NCBI GenBank assembly: GCA_029261855.1 | Contig: JAJDAN010000013.1 | Location: 62,001 to 126,000 of the forward strand | Direction: 5' to 3' | Source: Deltaproteobacteria bacterium | GTDB lineage: Bacteria; Myxococcota_A; UBA9160; UBA4427 | DNA length: 64,000 nucleotides | In this document: one piece after another, positions 25,688 to 34,810 of the stretch | How positions within the stretch are numbered: position 1 is the first letter of the stretch | Layout: the number at the start of each line of letters is the position of its first letter | Translations under genes and position numbers: made by a program | The notes under the pieces: model-generated | What the model saw: the letters and a program-made list of their open reading frames with translations, nothing else | Database searches by the model: none | Told to the model about the DNA's origin: nothing

Positions 25688-26497
25688 TCAGCGGCCCTGG
25701 AAATCGGGCTTCCGCTTCTCGCGCAGGGCCGCCAGGGCTTCCTGGTGGTCCTCGCTGCGGAAGGTGACGAGTTCGAGGGCGGTGGCTGCGTCGAAGGACA
25801 GGTTCAGAGCGTCCTTGACCAGCTTGTTGACCGCCTGCTTGGTGTAGCGGATGGCGAGGGGTGCGCCGTTCGCGAGCCGCTTCGCGAAGGCGAGGGCTTC
25901 GTCCGCGAGGGCGTCGGGCGCGGTGACGGCGTTCACGAGGCCGAGGCGCTCGGCCTCGGCGGCGGGCACGGGGTCGCCGGTGAGCAGGTACTGCTTCGCC
26001 CGGGCGGGGCCGACGGCCAGGGGCCAGATCGCCGTTCCGCCGTCCCCAGCCACGATGCCCACGCGCACGTGCGGATCGGCGAGGGTCGCGGTATCGGCCA
26101 TGAAGATCACGTCGCAGAGCAAGGCGAGCGAGGCGCCGAGCCCCACCGCCGGCCCGTTCAACGCCGCGACGATCGGGATTTCGACGTCGAGCAGGTCCCA
26201 GATCATCTGCTTGGCGTCCCGGCGGAGGTGTTCGAGGGCGGCGGGGTCCTGCAGGCTGGGAAACCAGTCGAAGCTGCCGCCGGCGCTGAAGGTTCGCCCC
26301 CGTCCGGTGAGCACGACCGCGCGGGCTTCGTCCTCGCGCTTCAGCTCGCGGAACAGGCGGGTCAGCTCGTCGTGCAAGGTCTCGTCGACGGCGTTGAGCG
26401 GGTCGTCGGGATGATCGATCGTGACGCGCAGCACGGTACCGATGCGTTCGAAATGCAGCGTCCGGTACGCGTCCGGGTCGATCGTCGTACTCGCCAT
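25688..26497 (-). CDS. Enoyl-CoA hydratase/isomerase (crotonase) family protein lacking both hydratase glutamates
   Basis: 269 residues; ATG 26497 after AAAGGGAG. Crotonase fold: TIDHPDDPLNAVDETLHDEL, VVLTGRGRTFSAGGSFDW, oxyanion-hole region LNGPAVGLGASLALLCD, PHVRVGIVAGDGGTAIWP and the C-terminal KQAVNKLVKDA. In classical hydratases the first catalytic Glu is in GGGCEL and the second in PE-x3-G; here these positions read GLGASL and PHVRVG. It carries an Asp in AGDGG instead. It is thus probably an isomerase, hydrolase or other crotonase activity rather than a plain hydratase. Convergent with the thiolase gene. Confidence 0.85.
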   Translation of the reverse strand: MASTTIDPDAYRTLHFERIGTVLRVTIDHPDDPLNAVDETLHDELTRLFRELKREDEARAVVLTGRGRTFSAGGSFDWFPSLQDPAALEHLRRDAKQMIWDLLDVEIPIVAALNGPAVGLGASLALLCDVIFMADTATLADPHVRVGIVAGDGGTAIWPLAVGPARAKQYLLTGDPVPAAEAERLGLVNAVTAPDALADEALAFAKRLANGAPLAIRYTKQAVNKLVKDALNLSFDAATALELVTFRSEDHQEALAALREKRKPDFQGR

Positions 26498-26533
26498 CGG
26501 GACTCCCTTTCGTAGTTTTCGCTCGGGGTTCGG

Positions 26534-26626
26534 GCAGGCTAGCTGACGGAGCCCAAAGGGCTCCGTTCCCGGCGCGAGCCGACCCATCCGGGGTCGGCCT
26601 GCCAGCGAACCGGGCTGCTAGCCTGC
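26534..26626. promoter_or_regulatory. Cloverleaf-like inverted-repeat element in a divergent intergenic region
   Basis: A 10-bp perfect outer repeat (gcaggctagc 26534-26543, gctagcctgc 26617-26626) encloses two perfect hairpins: 9 bp with an AAA loop (26546-26554/26558-26566) and 8 bp with a 5-base loop (26578-26585/26591-26598). Together these could fold as a three-way junction. It fills the region between the crotonase gene and the acyl-CoA dehydrogenase operon and ends 4 bases before the GTG at 26631. Could be a structured leader, a regulator-binding site or a palindromic repeat element; no family is recognised. Confidence 0.55.
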
Positions 26627-26630
26627 GAGG

Positions 26631-27797
26631 GTGCAAGTCGACGAGCCGGATCACATTCAACAGCTCCGCGAGAGCCTGCGCCGATTCGTGCGCGAGGAGA
26701 TGCCGCCGGACGCGGTCCAGCGCTGGGACCGGGAGCACCGCTTCCCGGACGAGTTGTTCCGCAAGCTCGCGGCCATGGGCGTCTGCGGCCTGACCGTCGA
26801 GCCCGAGTACGGCGGAGCCGGTCGCGATCTGGTGGCGGCGGTCGCCGTCATCGAAGAGCTGTGTCAGGCGGGGGCCTTCGCGGCGGGTCCCTTCATCCAC
26901 TGCGCATTCTACGGCGGCGCCAATCTCTCGGAGAACGGATCCGAAGAGCAGAAGCGGGCACTGCTGCCGAAGCTGGCGGCCGGCGAGCTGTTCTTTGCCT
27001 ACGGGCTCTCGGAACCCGACGTCGGTGGCGATCTGGCAAGCGTTCGCACCACGGCACGCCGTTCCCCGGACGGCCAGCATCTCGTGCTCAATGGCTTCAA
27101 GCGTTGGTGCACCGGCGCGGATTTCGCCGACTACATCTACTGCCTGGTCGACACGGACCCCGACGGCAAGCGCTACGAGAATCTGTCCTTCGTGCTGGTG
27201 CCGCCGGACGCGCCCGGGGTGAGTGTGCACCCGATCGACCATATGAACCTGCGATACACGCTTTCGAGCGACGTGATCTTCGAGGACGCAGAAGTGCCCA
27301 TCGAGAACCTGGTGGGCGGCCCATCGGGATGGAATCGCGGTTGGGGGATGCTCGTCGGTCAGGCGCTCGACGTCGAGAAGATCGAGATCACCGCGGTGAC
27401 CTACGGCATCGCGCGCGCCGCCGTGGAAGAGGCCTGGACCTACGCCCAGGAACGCCGGCAGTTCGGACGTCCCATCAGCGGTCACCAGGCGGTGCGGCAC
27501 GCGCTGGTGGACGCGCGCACCAAGCTCGTGGCCTGTCGTCACATGCTGTACCACGCCGCCGAGCTGGCCCAGGCGGGAAGGCCCTGCAGTGTCGAGACGT
27601 CGATGGCGAAGCTCTTCGTCGCCGAGAACGCGGTGCAGATCGCGTTGACCTGCCAACAGGTGATGGGCGCCTACGGACTCTCGGAAGGGCACGCTATGGA
27701 GCGTCACGTGCGCGACCTGCTCGGGATGCCGATCGTCGGCGGGTCGTCGAACATGCAGCGCAACAACATCGCGAATCGTCTCGGCCTGGCCAGCTGA
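26631..27797 (+). CDS. Acyl-CoA dehydrogenase
   Basis: 388 residues from GTG 26631. Standard acyl-CoA dehydrogenase sequence: RRFVREEMPPDAVQRWDRE, VEPEYGGAGRDLVAAVAVIE, the flavin-binding FFAYGLSEPDVGGDLASVRT and KRWCTGADFADYIYCLVD, then the C-terminal helices RRQFGRPISGHQAVRHALVD. At the medium-chain catalytic Glu position the sequence is MPIVGGSSNMQ, so the base is not there; isovaleryl- and long-chain-type members carry it on another helix. Oxidises an acyl-CoA with FAD. First gene of a five-gene unit to 31236. Confidence 0.92.
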   Translation: MQVDEPDHIQQLRESLRRFVREEMPPDAVQRWDREHRFPDELFRKLAAMGVCGLTVEPEYGGAGRDLVAAVAVIEELCQAGAFAAGPFIHCAFYGGANLSENGSEEQKRALLPKLAAGELFFAYGLSEPDVGGDLASVRTTARRSPDGQHLVLNGFKRWCTGADFADYIYCLVDTDPDGKRYENLSFVLVPPDAPGVSVHPIDHMNLRYTLSSDVIFEDAEVPIENLVGGPSGWNRGWGMLVGQALDVEKIEITAVTYGIARAAVEEAWTYAQERRQFGRPISGHQAVRHALVDARTKLVACRHMLYHAAELAQAGRPCSVETSMAKLFVAENAVQIALTCQQVMGAYGLSEGHAMERHVRDLLGMPIVGGSSNMQRNNIANRLGLAS

Positions 27798-27831
27798 GGA
27801 TGATGCGTACGAGAGGCGAGGAGACGTCACG

Positions 27832-28983
27832 GTGAGCGCGAATGTGATCGAAGCCGCAGAAGCCATGCGCAAGGACCTGCGGGCCGCGGCCGGGGAGATC
27901 GAAGCGGCGCGTCGCATCCCCGCTGCCTGGTCGGCGCGCTTCGCCGCCGCCGGCTTCTATCGGATCTTCGTGCCCGAGGCCTACGGCGGGCTGGAGCTGC
28001 CGCCGGCGGACTTCGTGCGTGTGGTGGAGACCCTGGCCCAGGCAGACGGCTCGGCGGCCTGGGTGGTGTTCATCGGTGCGTCGTCGGGCAGCGTACTCGC
28101 GTATCTGCCCGAAGCGTCGGCGCGAGAGATCTTCCACAGCCCCGACGTCATGTTGGCGGGCGTCTTTGCGCCCCGGGGTCAAGCGGTCGCCGGTGACGGT
28201 GGCTTCCGGGTGGACGGACGCTGGCAGTGGGGGTCCGGCACACAGAATGCGGATTGGGTGATGGGAGGCTGCCAGGTCCTTCGCGACGGCGAGCCCGAGT
28301 GCCTGCCGAGCGGTGCGCCGCGCTCGCGCATGATGCTCGCTCCCCGGGACGAGATCGAGTTCTTCGACACCTGGGACGTGTCCGGCCTGTGCGGCACGGG
28401 CAGCACCGACTTCGCGATGAACGACCTGTGGATCCCCGAAGGTCGCGCGGTCGGGCTGTCTGGCGATCGCAGCATCGATTCGCCCCTGTACGCGTTCCCG
28501 AACTTCGGTCTGTTGGCGATGGGCATCGCGGCGGTGGCCTGCGGGCTCGCGCGCGCGGCCATCGACGAGCTGGTCGATCTGGCGGACGCGAAGACGCCGA
28601 CCGGGAGCCAGCGTTCCCTCGCGAACCGTCCGGCCGCCCAGGCGGACGTCGCCACCGCGGAGGCCAAGCTACGGGCGGGGCGCGCCTGGTTCTTCGAGAC
28701 GATCGAGGCGGCCTGGGAGGTGGCGGGCCGGGAAGGGCGGATCCCGGTGGAGGCGCGCCGGGACCTGCGCCTGGCCACGGCCCACGCGGTGCGCGAGTCC
28801 GCCAGGGCCGTCGATCTCATGTACAACCTGGCCGGCGGCAGTTCGGTCTATCGGCGCTCGCCCCTGCAGCGGATCTTCCGCGACGTGCACGTCGCGACCC
28901 AGCACATGATGGTGGCGCCCCCGGTGCTCGAGCTGACGGGGCGGCTGTTCCTCGGTCTCGAAACCGACGCGTCGATGTTGTGA
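27832..28983 (+). CDS. Acyl-CoA dehydrogenase-fold flavin enzyme (HsaA/DszC-like group D monooxygenase type)
   Basis: 383 residues from GTG 27832. Fold as acyl-CoA dehydrogenases but with hallmarks of the flavin-dependent monooxygenase branch with the type-2 C-terminal domain: FYRIFVPEAYGGLELPPADF, VDGRWQWGSGTQNADWVMGG, FFDTWDVSGLCGTGSTDF and a C-terminal YRRSPLQRIFRDVHVATQHMM. Such enzymes hydroxylate phenols or sulfur heterocycles with reduced flavin from a reductase; the nitroreductase-type gene at the end of the operon could supply it. A true dehydrogenase role is not excluded. Confidence 0.8.
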   Translation: MSANVIEAAEAMRKDLRAAAGEIEAARRIPAAWSARFAAAGFYRIFVPEAYGGLELPPADFVRVVETLAQADGSAAWVVFIGASSGSVLAYLPEASAREIFHSPDVMLAGVFAPRGQAVAGDGGFRVDGRWQWGSGTQNADWVMGGCQVLRDGEPECLPSGAPRSRMMLAPRDEIEFFDTWDVSGLCGTGSTDFAMNDLWIPEGRAVGLSGDRSIDSPLYAFPNFGLLAMGIAAVACGLARAAIDELVDLADAKTPTGSQRSLANRPAAQADVATAEAKLRAGRAWFFETIEAAWEVAGREGRIPVEARRDLRLATAHAVRESARAVDLMYNLAGGSSVYRRSPLQRIFRDVHVATQHMMVAPPVLELTGRLFLGLETDASML

Positions 28984-29966
28984 GCGCTGCGCCTCCGGCA
29001 GGAAACCGTCCCGAGCCGCCGCTTCCGCAGATCGGGATGCTCGCGTCACCGCAGATGCTCACCGCAAAGCCCGCGCGGCGCCGGGAGCTGCTGGGGCGCG
29101 TCTTCGACAGTGGCTGCAGTCATGTGTTCGTCGCCGACCACGTGAGCTTCCACGTCGGCCTCGGGATGGACGGTCTCGTGCAAGCGGCGCTGATCGCGGG
29201 TGTCGAGCCGCGGCTGCGGGTCGTCGTCGGCGTCTACCTGCTGGCCCTGCGGCATCCGGTCCCGGTGGCGCGTCAGATCGCGACCTTGTGCGAGTCTGCG
29301 CCGGGAGGCCTCGTACTCGGTGTCGGGGTCGGCGGCGAAGATCGCCACGAGATCGAGATCTGCGGCGTCGACCCGCGCAGCCGGGGCCGACGCACCGACG
29401 AGAGTCTGACCGCCTTGCGCGCGCTGCTCCGGGGCGAGCCGGCGAGTCACGACTGCGAGTTCTTTCGCTTCGAGGAAGCGCGCATCGTGCCGGCGCCGGA
29501 CCCGCCCGTCTCCATCGTCGTCGGAGGCCGGTCCGACGCCGCCGTGCGGCGGGCGGCGCTGCTCGGCGATGGCTGGCTGGGGGTCTGGTGCTCGCCGCGG
29601 CGCTTCGCGCAGGTGCGGGACCAGACCGCGGAGATCGCCGCGGATGCCGGTCGTCCGGCGCCTCGAGAACACGGTCTGCAGGTGTGGCTCGGCATCGATG
29701 CGACGCGCGCCCGGGCGCGCGAACGGCTGGCCCGCGGCATGGAGGACATGTACCGCGTGCCCTTCGAGCGCTTCGAGGCCTACAGTCCGCACGGTAGTCC
29801 CGCGGAGGTGGCCGACTTCCTGGCGCCTTACGTCGAGGCGGGGTGTCGCTTCTTCAACCTGATGCCCGTCGCCGAGAGTCCGGAAGCCGGCATCGACGCG
29901 GTCGCCGAGATCCGGGAACGTCTCCACGCGGCAGTGCCTACCGGGCCGTCGAAAGGGAATGGCTGA
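28980..29966 (+). CDS. LLM class (luciferase-like) F420/FMN-dependent oxidoreductase
   Basis: 328 residues. GTG 28980 overlaps the previous stop (GTGA). Luciferase-like barrel motifs: [78 protein letters not shown] and [20 protein letters not shown]. Same superfamily as the protein at 805-1647 but not a close copy. In this operon it could oxidise or reduce the same substrate as the flavin enzymes. The stop shares one base with the next start. Confidence 0.85.
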   Translation: MSAAPPAGNRPEPPLPQIGMLASPQMLTAKPARRRELLGRVFDSGCSHVFVADHVSFHVGLGMDGLVQAALIAGVEPRLRVVVGVYLLALRHPVPVARQIATLCESAPGGLVLGVGVGGEDRHEIEICGVDPRSRGRRTDESLTALRALLRGEPASHDCEFFRFEEARIVPAPDPPVSIVVGGRSDAAVRRAALLGDGWLGVWCSPRRFAQVRDQTAEIAADAGRPAPREHGLQVWLGIDATRARARERLARGMEDMYRVPFERFEAYSPHGSPAEVADFLAPYVEAGCRFFNLMPVAESPEAGIDAVAEIRERLHAAVPTGPSKGNG

Positions 29967-30583
29967 TGTCCTTCGATATTTCGAGGCCCCATCCCTGGCA
30001 TGGTCTGGCCGTCGGACCCGACCCGCCCAATCGGGTCAACGCCTATATCGAGATCACGCCCTTCGATCTCGTGAAGTACGAGATCGACAAGGAGACGGGC
30101 TACCTGCGGGTCGACCGGCCCCAGCGCACCTCGTCCCTGCCGCCGACCCTCTACGGCTTCATTCCGCGCACCTACTGCGGTCCGCGCGTCGCCGAGGGGA
30201 TGGACGGTGCGAAGGTCGGTGATGGAGACCCCCTGGACATCTGCGTCGTCAGCGAACGCCCCATCTCCCGGGCGGAGGTCATCCTCGAGGCGCGCGTCAT
30301 CGGCGGCTTGCCGATGCTCGACGGCGGGGAGGCCGACGACAAGATCGTCGCCGTGCTCGACAACGACGAGGTCTGGGAGCACGCGCGGGACATCACCGAC
30401 CTGCCGACCACGGTGGTCGAGCGCCTGCGCCACTACTTCACCACCTACAAGGTGCTGCCGGACGAGGCTTCGAACGTGCACCTCGGTCCGGCCTACGGTC
30501 GGGACCATGCCGCGCGGGTGATTCGGGCGGCGATGGACGACTACGAGGCCCTCCGGGCCGAGATGACGGGAGCTGTCTCATGA
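29966..30583 (+). CDS. ppa: Inorganic pyrophosphatase, family I
   Basis: 205 residues; ATG overlaps the previous TGA by one base. The soluble family I site is complete: [15 protein letters not shown] (Glu and Lys), [10 protein letters not shown], signature [14 protein letters not shown] and the late [17 protein letters not shown]. Hydrolyses pyrophosphate with Mg2+. It is unusual to find it tightly coupled inside a flavoenzyme operon (the next gene overlaps as ATGA); acyl-CoA or adenylate-forming steps release pyrophosphate, which may explain it. Confidence 0.9.
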   Translation: MSFDISRPHPWHGLAVGPDPPNRVNAYIEITPFDLVKYEIDKETGYLRVDRPQRTSSLPPTLYGFIPRTYCGPRVAEGMDGAKVGDGDPLDICVVSERPISRAEVILEARVIGGLPMLDGGEADDKIVAVLDNDEVWEHARDITDLPTTVVERLRHYFTTYKVLPDEASNVHLGPAYGRDHAARVIRAAMDDYEALRAEMTGAVS

Positions 30584-31236
30584 GCGACATCGGTCTCTAC
30601 GACGCAATGAGTACCTTGCGCGCGGTTCGGCGCCTCAAGCCCGATCCGATCCCGGAGGCGGTGCTCGAACGCGTGTTGAAGGCGGCGACCTGGGCGCCGA
30701 CGGGCGGCAACACCCAACCCTGGCGGGTCATCCTGGTGCAGGACGAAGCCAAGCGCCGGCGACTGCAGGAGCTCTACATCGGGCCCTGGAAGCAGTACGC
30801 CAAGGGGCACAGCGCGGGGATCGCGCACCTCGAAGGTGAAGTGCGCGCCAAGCAGGAACGCATGATCGCCGCCGCGGACCATCTTGCCGAACACTTGCAC
30901 GAGGCTCCCGCCATCCTGGTCTTCTGCTTCGAGCCCGGGCGCATGGCGATCACCGATGCGGGCCTCGATCGACCTTCCGTGGTGGGCGGCGGCTCGGTGT
31001 ACCCCGCCGTGCAGAACGCGCTGCTCGCGTGTCGCGCCGAGGGACTGGGGTGCACGCTCACCACGCTGTTGTGCTTCGCGGAACCCGAGGTCAAGTCGTT
31101 GCTCGACATCCCGGACGCCTGGTACACCTGCGCGTACGTGCCCATCGGCTACCCGAGCAGCAAGGGACACGGTCCGATCTCGCGCCGACCCGTCGCCAAG
31201 ATGGCATTCCGGGACAGCTGGGGAGAGCCCTTCTAG
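30580..31236 (+). CDS. Nitroreductase family protein
   Basis: 218 residues. FMN-binding nitroreductase fold: [20 protein letters not shown], the signature [37 protein letters not shown] and a C-terminal [20 protein letters not shown]. Members are flavin reductases, quinone or nitro reductases or dehydrogenases. As last gene of the operon it could feed reduced flavin to the HsaA-like protein. A hairpin follows the stop at 31245. Confidence 0.87.
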   Translation: MSDIGLYDAMSTLRAVRRLKPDPIPEAVLERVLKAATWAPTGGNTQPWRVILVQDEAKRRRLQELYIGPWKQYAKGHSAGIAHLEGEVRAKQERMIAAADHLAEHLHEAPAILVFCFEPGRMAITDAGLDRPSVVGGGSVYPAVQNALLACRAEGLGCTLTTLLCFAEPEVKSLLDIPDAWYTCAYVPIGYPSSKGHGPISRRPVAKMAFRDSWGEPF

Positions 31237-31244
31237 CCCCAATG

Positions 31245-31263
31245 TGATCCGCATGACGGATCA
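31245..31263. terminator. 7-bp stem-loop ending the acyl-CoA dehydrogenase operon
   Basis: tgatccg (31245-31251) and cggatca (31257-31263) are perfectly complementary with a 5-base loop, 8 bases past the nitroreductase stop and before the MATE gene. No T-run; modest strength. Confidence 0.45.
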
Positions 31264-31311
31264 GGGCGAGCCGGGTCGGGGGCGGCAGAAAAGGTCGGGT
31301 AGGATCTCGAG

Positions 31312-32727
31312 GTGTCGGCTCCTCGCCCTCCCGAACCGGCCGCAGTCCCGGGCCCTTCGCTACTCGCGCGCCTGCGCGACCGCGATCACACCCGGGAAGG
31401 GGTGCTCGGTTCGCTGATCGTGCTGGCCCTCCCGTCGGTGCTGACGGGACTCTTCGGGGGCGGCCTGTTCCAGATGGTCGAGCTTCGCTTCCTCGGCGAC
31501 CTCGGTCCCGACGCCGTCGCCGCGGCGGGTGCCGCGAACCAGATCCTGCGTCAGGTCATCTTCCTGTTGACCTTCGGCGTCACGATCGCGACGCAGATGT
31601 GGATCTCGCAACGAGTCGGGGCAGGGCGGGTCGACGACGCCGAGCATGCCGCTGGCCAGTCCTTCCTGATCGGCGGTGCCCTGTCCCTGGCGGCGGCCCT
31701 GGCCGGGGGCGTTTTCGCCGAGCCGCTGGTGGCGTGGGTGACCGGAGACCCGGCGGTGGCCGCGCTCGGCGTCCCCTACGTGCGCATCACCTTCCTCACC
31801 TTCTTCTTGTTCGTCGCGAGCCAGATCTTCGCCGCCGTGCTGATCGGCGCGGGCGATTCGACGACGCCCCTGTTCGTCACACTCGTCACCACGCCGGTCG
31901 GGATCGCAGCACAGTGGATGCTGTCCTTTGGCATCGGGGGTCTGCCCGCCCTCGGCATCGCCGGCATCGCCTGGGGGGCTGCGGCCGGGGGGCTTTCGGG
32001 TCTGGTGATCTCCGCCTGGGCGCTTCTCTCGGGGCGCTGCCGGGTGCACCTGCGCGCGCGACATCTGCGTCCAGACGCTGCCGGGATTCGCCGGCTGCTC
32101 GCCATCTCCTGGCAGCCCGCGCTCCATTTCGTGGCGCGGTCGCTCATCATCATGGTGTTCATGTGGCTCGCGGGACGCATGGGCGGCAAGGTGCAGGCCG
32201 CCTACACCATCGGGCTCCGCATCGAGATGCTCGCGGTGATGGTCGCCTTCCCGCTCGCGAACGCGTGCGCGACCCTCGTGGGTCAGAATCTCGGCGCCGG
32301 TGACGTCGGCCGGGCCTGGCGCTCGATCTTCGTCAGCAGCGCCCTGGTCTGCGCCATCCTCGGTCCGGCGGCGCTGCTGTTGAATGCGTACCGCTTCGAG
32401 CTCGTCGGGGTCTTTGCGGCCGACCCGGAAGTGGTGGAGATGGCCGCGGGCTACGTGTTCTATTCGTCGCTGGTGCTGCTCTTCTACGGCCTCTACTTCG
32501 TCGCCTTCCGAACCCTCCAGGCCTCTGGCGACATGAACACACCGATGTGGATCTCGCTCGCCGCCGCGCTCTTCGTGGGCGTGCCGCTGGGCGTGTGGCT
32601 GAGCCGGGACCCGAGCCTCGGCGCGACGGGCATGTGGATCGCCAACGCGTGCTACGCACTCGTCAACGCCGTGGTGATGATCGGCTGGATGCTGATGGGC
32701 CGGTGGGCGCGGCCGGTGCAGCCATGA
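31312..32727 (+). CDS. MATE family efflux transporter
   Basis: 471 residues from GTG 31312. Twelve hydrophobic segments in two similar halves, with MATE-type first helix LALPSVLTGLFGGGLFQMVE, LGPDAVAAAGAANQILRQV and the equivalent second-half LLAISWQPALHFVARSLIIM. Exports a cationic drug or metabolite using an ion gradient; the specificity cannot be read. Its stop overlaps the next gene as ATGA. Confidence 0.9.
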   Translation: MSAPRPPEPAAVPGPSLLARLRDRDHTREGVLGSLIVLALPSVLTGLFGGGLFQMVELRFLGDLGPDAVAAAGAANQILRQVIFLLTFGVTIATQMWISQRVGAGRVDDAEHAAGQSFLIGGALSLAAALAGGVFAEPLVAWVTGDPAVAALGVPYVRITFLTFFLFVASQIFAAVLIGAGDSTTPLFVTLVTTPVGIAAQWMLSFGIGGLPALGIAGIAWGAAAGGLSGLVISAWALLSGRCRVHLRARHLRPDAAGIRRLLAISWQPALHFVARSLIIMVFMWLAGRMGGKVQAAYTIGLRIEMLAVMVAFPLANACATLVGQNLGAGDVGRAWRSIFVSSALVCAILGPAALLLNAYRFELVGVFAADPEVVEMAAGYVFYSSLVLLFYGLYFVAFRTLQASGDMNTPMWISLAAALFVGVPLGVWLSRDPSLGATGMWIANACYALVNAVVMIGWMLMGRWARPVQP

Positions 32728-33356
32728 TCGACAACCCGTTCCGACAGGTGCTTCCGCGCTTCGCGGGCCCGATGCTTCGCATGTACGGAGCACTCGGACT
32801 GTCCCCGAATGCCGTGAGCGTGCTGGCGTTCGCGCTGGCGGGCGTCGCCGCGGGTTTCACCGTGGTGGATTGGCCGCTCGCGGCCATCGCGTTCTGGTGG
32901 CTGGGACGCCTGGCGGACGGTACCGACGGCATCTACGCGCGCGAGACGGGGCAGGCGAGTGACTTCGGTGCCTACCTCGACATCGTGCTCGACATGGCTG
33001 CGTACAGCTTGATGGTCCTGGCCTTCGACCAGCTACATCCCGAGCTGCACGACCGCTGGCTGTGGATGTTGTTCTTCTATGTGCTGTGTATCGCCAGCGC
33101 TCTGGCACTGGGCATGCAGGAGGCGAATCGGAAGCTCGCGCCCCGGGACGACCGCGGCTTGCGCCTCGGCGCCGGCCTCGCCGAAGGCGGCGAGACCGGG
33201 ATCGCCTATACGCTGTTCCTGCTCTTCCCCGCGCAGCTGCCCTGGCTCACGGGGGTCTGGATCGCGATCCTGGCGACTACCGTCGTCGCGCGAACGCTGC
33301 TGGCGCGGCGCCTGCTCGCAGGCGACCGGACGGATCCGGACGGCTCTGTCGGGTAG
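32724..33356 (+). CDS. CDP-alcohol phosphatidyltransferase family membrane protein
   Basis: 210 residues, six predicted helices. The full signature D-G-x2-A-R-x8-G-x3-D-x3-D is present as DGTDGIYARETGQASDFG followed by AYLDIVLD, so it should be active. Makes a phospholipid by transferring a phosphatidyl group to an alcohol; which headgroup is unclear. Coupled to the MATE gene, which may be coincidental. An in-frame extension upstream overlaps the MATE gene and is noise. Confidence 0.88.
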   Translation: MIDNPFRQVLPRFAGPMLRMYGALGLSPNAVSVLAFALAGVAAGFTVVDWPLAAIAFWWLGRLADGTDGIYARETGQASDFGAYLDIVLDMAAYSLMVLAFDQLHPELHDRWLWMLFFYVLCIASALALGMQEANRKLAPRDDRGLRLGAGLAEGGETGIAYTLFLLFPAQLPWLTGVWIAILATTVVARTLLARRLLAGDRTDPDGSVG

Positions 33357-33387
33357 CATCCGGGACTAACGAATCGGGAGGTGCGTC

Positions 33388-34182
33388 ATGCGTCGCTCTC
33401 GCGAGACCCGGGGCCCGGCTGTCCTCGCGCTGCTCTTGTCTCTACTCGTCCCCCTGATCGGGTCGGGCTGCGCGAGCAACTACCACGACAGCTGGACGGC
33501 GGAGCATCCGTACTGGACATCGGCGATGCCGGATATCGGCTCGGGGCTCCACGAGAACCTGGCCTCGTTGCAGGCACCGACCCAGTTCGAACACCGCCTC
33601 CTGATCTCGAAGCTCGCGGTGCTCGTCGTGACCCCGGAGGGAGTCCGGCAGCTGTCCGCCGAAGAGGTCGCGGCGCGACTGGGCGACGATCCCGGCGACG
33701 AAGACCTCGCCATCGTCGTCCACGTCAGCTGCCGTTCGAAGATCGATGTGCAGCTGTACGTCGGAGAGGCGGTCGACTGGCTGCTGCTCGAGGACGGCAG
33801 GCTTTCGGCCTGGGACCTGGTCCACTTCGGAAGCCGCTGCATCTACTACAACGAGTTCAAACCGGCGACCGGAGAAGGCGTCGCCCTCGAGGACGAGCTG
33901 CGCCGCTTCCGGAACGCGCGCTTCGTGCAGGTCCCCGGAAACCCGATGGACTCATACGAGAAGGGCATCCTGTATGCCCGGGCCGGTCGACTCGCTGCCG
34001 CCCAGGAGATGCTTGCGAAGGGGGACGGGACCTTCGCGAGCCGCGGAGCGGGCAATGTCCGCTTCGAGCGCCCCTCGGACAAGCGACGGCTGGCAGACGC
34101 AAGCGACGACGCCGCGCTCCGCGAAGAGCTGGTGCGGTCGATCGATGCGCTCGAGGGGCTGTCGCCCGGGGAAGCGCGATAG
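33388..34182 (+). CDS. Unknown lipoprotein
   Basis: 264 residues; ATG after GGGAGG. Lipoprotein signal ending LIGSGCASN. The mature part begins YHDSWTAEHPYWTSAMPDIG, has a strand-rich middle (LLISKLAVLVVTPEGVRQLS, LAIVVHVSCRSKIDVQLYVG) and a C-terminal helical part (SYEKGILYARAGRLAAAQEM) that looks like a tetratricopeptide-type helix pair. I do not recognise the family. It is followed after 11 bases by the DUF938 methyltransferase gene. Confidence 0.7.
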   Translation: MRRSRETRGPAVLALLLSLLVPLIGSGCASNYHDSWTAEHPYWTSAMPDIGSGLHENLASLQAPTQFEHRLLISKLAVLVVTPEGVRQLSAEEVAARLGDDPGDEDLAIVVHVSCRSKIDVQLYVGEAVDWLLLEDGRLSAWDLVHFGSRCIYYNEFKPATGEGVALEDELRRFRNARFVQVPGNPMDSYEKGILYARAGRLAAAQEMLAKGDGTFASRGAGNVRFERPSDKRRLADASDDAALREELVRSIDALEGLSPGEAR

Positions 34183-34193
34183 CATCGCGCCCG

Positions 34194-34805
34194 ATGCAGG
34201 ACGAGACCCGACCGCCGCGACCCTTCTCCCAGGCGTGCGAGAACAACAAGCACGCCATCCTCGAGATCCTCGCCCGCTACCTGGTGGGTCCGCTTCGCGT
34301 CCTCGAGATCGGGAGCGGGACGGGGCAGCACGCCGCCTGGTTCTGCCAGCGGCTGCCCGCGCTTCGCTGGCAGTGCTCGGACCTGGAGGTCGACCAGGCG
34401 GGGATCCAGGCCTGGCTGGACGACGCGGGTCGCGCGGACCTGCCGCGCCCCGTCGATCTCGACGTCCGCCTGTCGCCCTGGCCCGTCGAGGAAGTCGACG
34501 CCGTGTTCTCTGCGAACACCGCCCACATCATGGGCTGGGACACCGTGCAGGCGTTCGTGGCCGGAGTCGGAAGCGTCCTGGTCCCGGGTGGGCTCTTCCT
34601 GCTGTACGGGCCCTTCAACTACGAAGGGACGTACACGAGCGAGAGCAATCGGCGCTTCGACGCCTGGCTCGCCGCGCGGGATCCCGCCAGCGCGATTCGC
34701 GACTTCGAGCAGGTGGACGCCGCAGCTGCCCGGGCCGGGCTCGTCCCGGTCGAGGACTGTGGGATGCCGGCGAACAACCGCCTGCTGGTGTGGCGAAAGC
34801 GCTGA
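34194..34805 (+). CDS. DUF938 (UPF0585) SAM-dependent methyltransferase-like protein
   Basis: 203 residues. The start MQDETRPPRPFSQACENNKH is the family's conserved beginning; RVLEIGSGTGQHAAWFCQRL is the SAM-binding glycine loop, FSANTAHIMGWDTVQAF and FLLYGPFNYEGTYTSESNRR are family-specific. The substrate is unknown. Frames extending upstream overlap the lipoprotein gene. Confidence 0.9.
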   Translation: MQDETRPPRPFSQACENNKHAILEILARYLVGPLRVLEIGSGTGQHAAWFCQRLPALRWQCSDLEVDQAGIQAWLDDAGRADLPRPVDLDVRLSPWPVEEVDAVFSANTAHIMGWDTVQAFVAGVGSVLVPGGLFLLYGPFNYEGTYTSESNRRFDAWLAARDPASAIRDFEQVDAAAARAGLVPVEDCGMPANNRLLVWRKR

Positions 34806-34810
34806 GCCTC

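Noticed and set aside
27715-27760. Missing medium-chain catalytic Glu in the first acyl-CoA dehydrogenase
   Set aside because: Isovaleryl- and long-chain-type acyl-CoA dehydrogenases carry the base on another helix, so Gly at this place is not evidence of inactivity.
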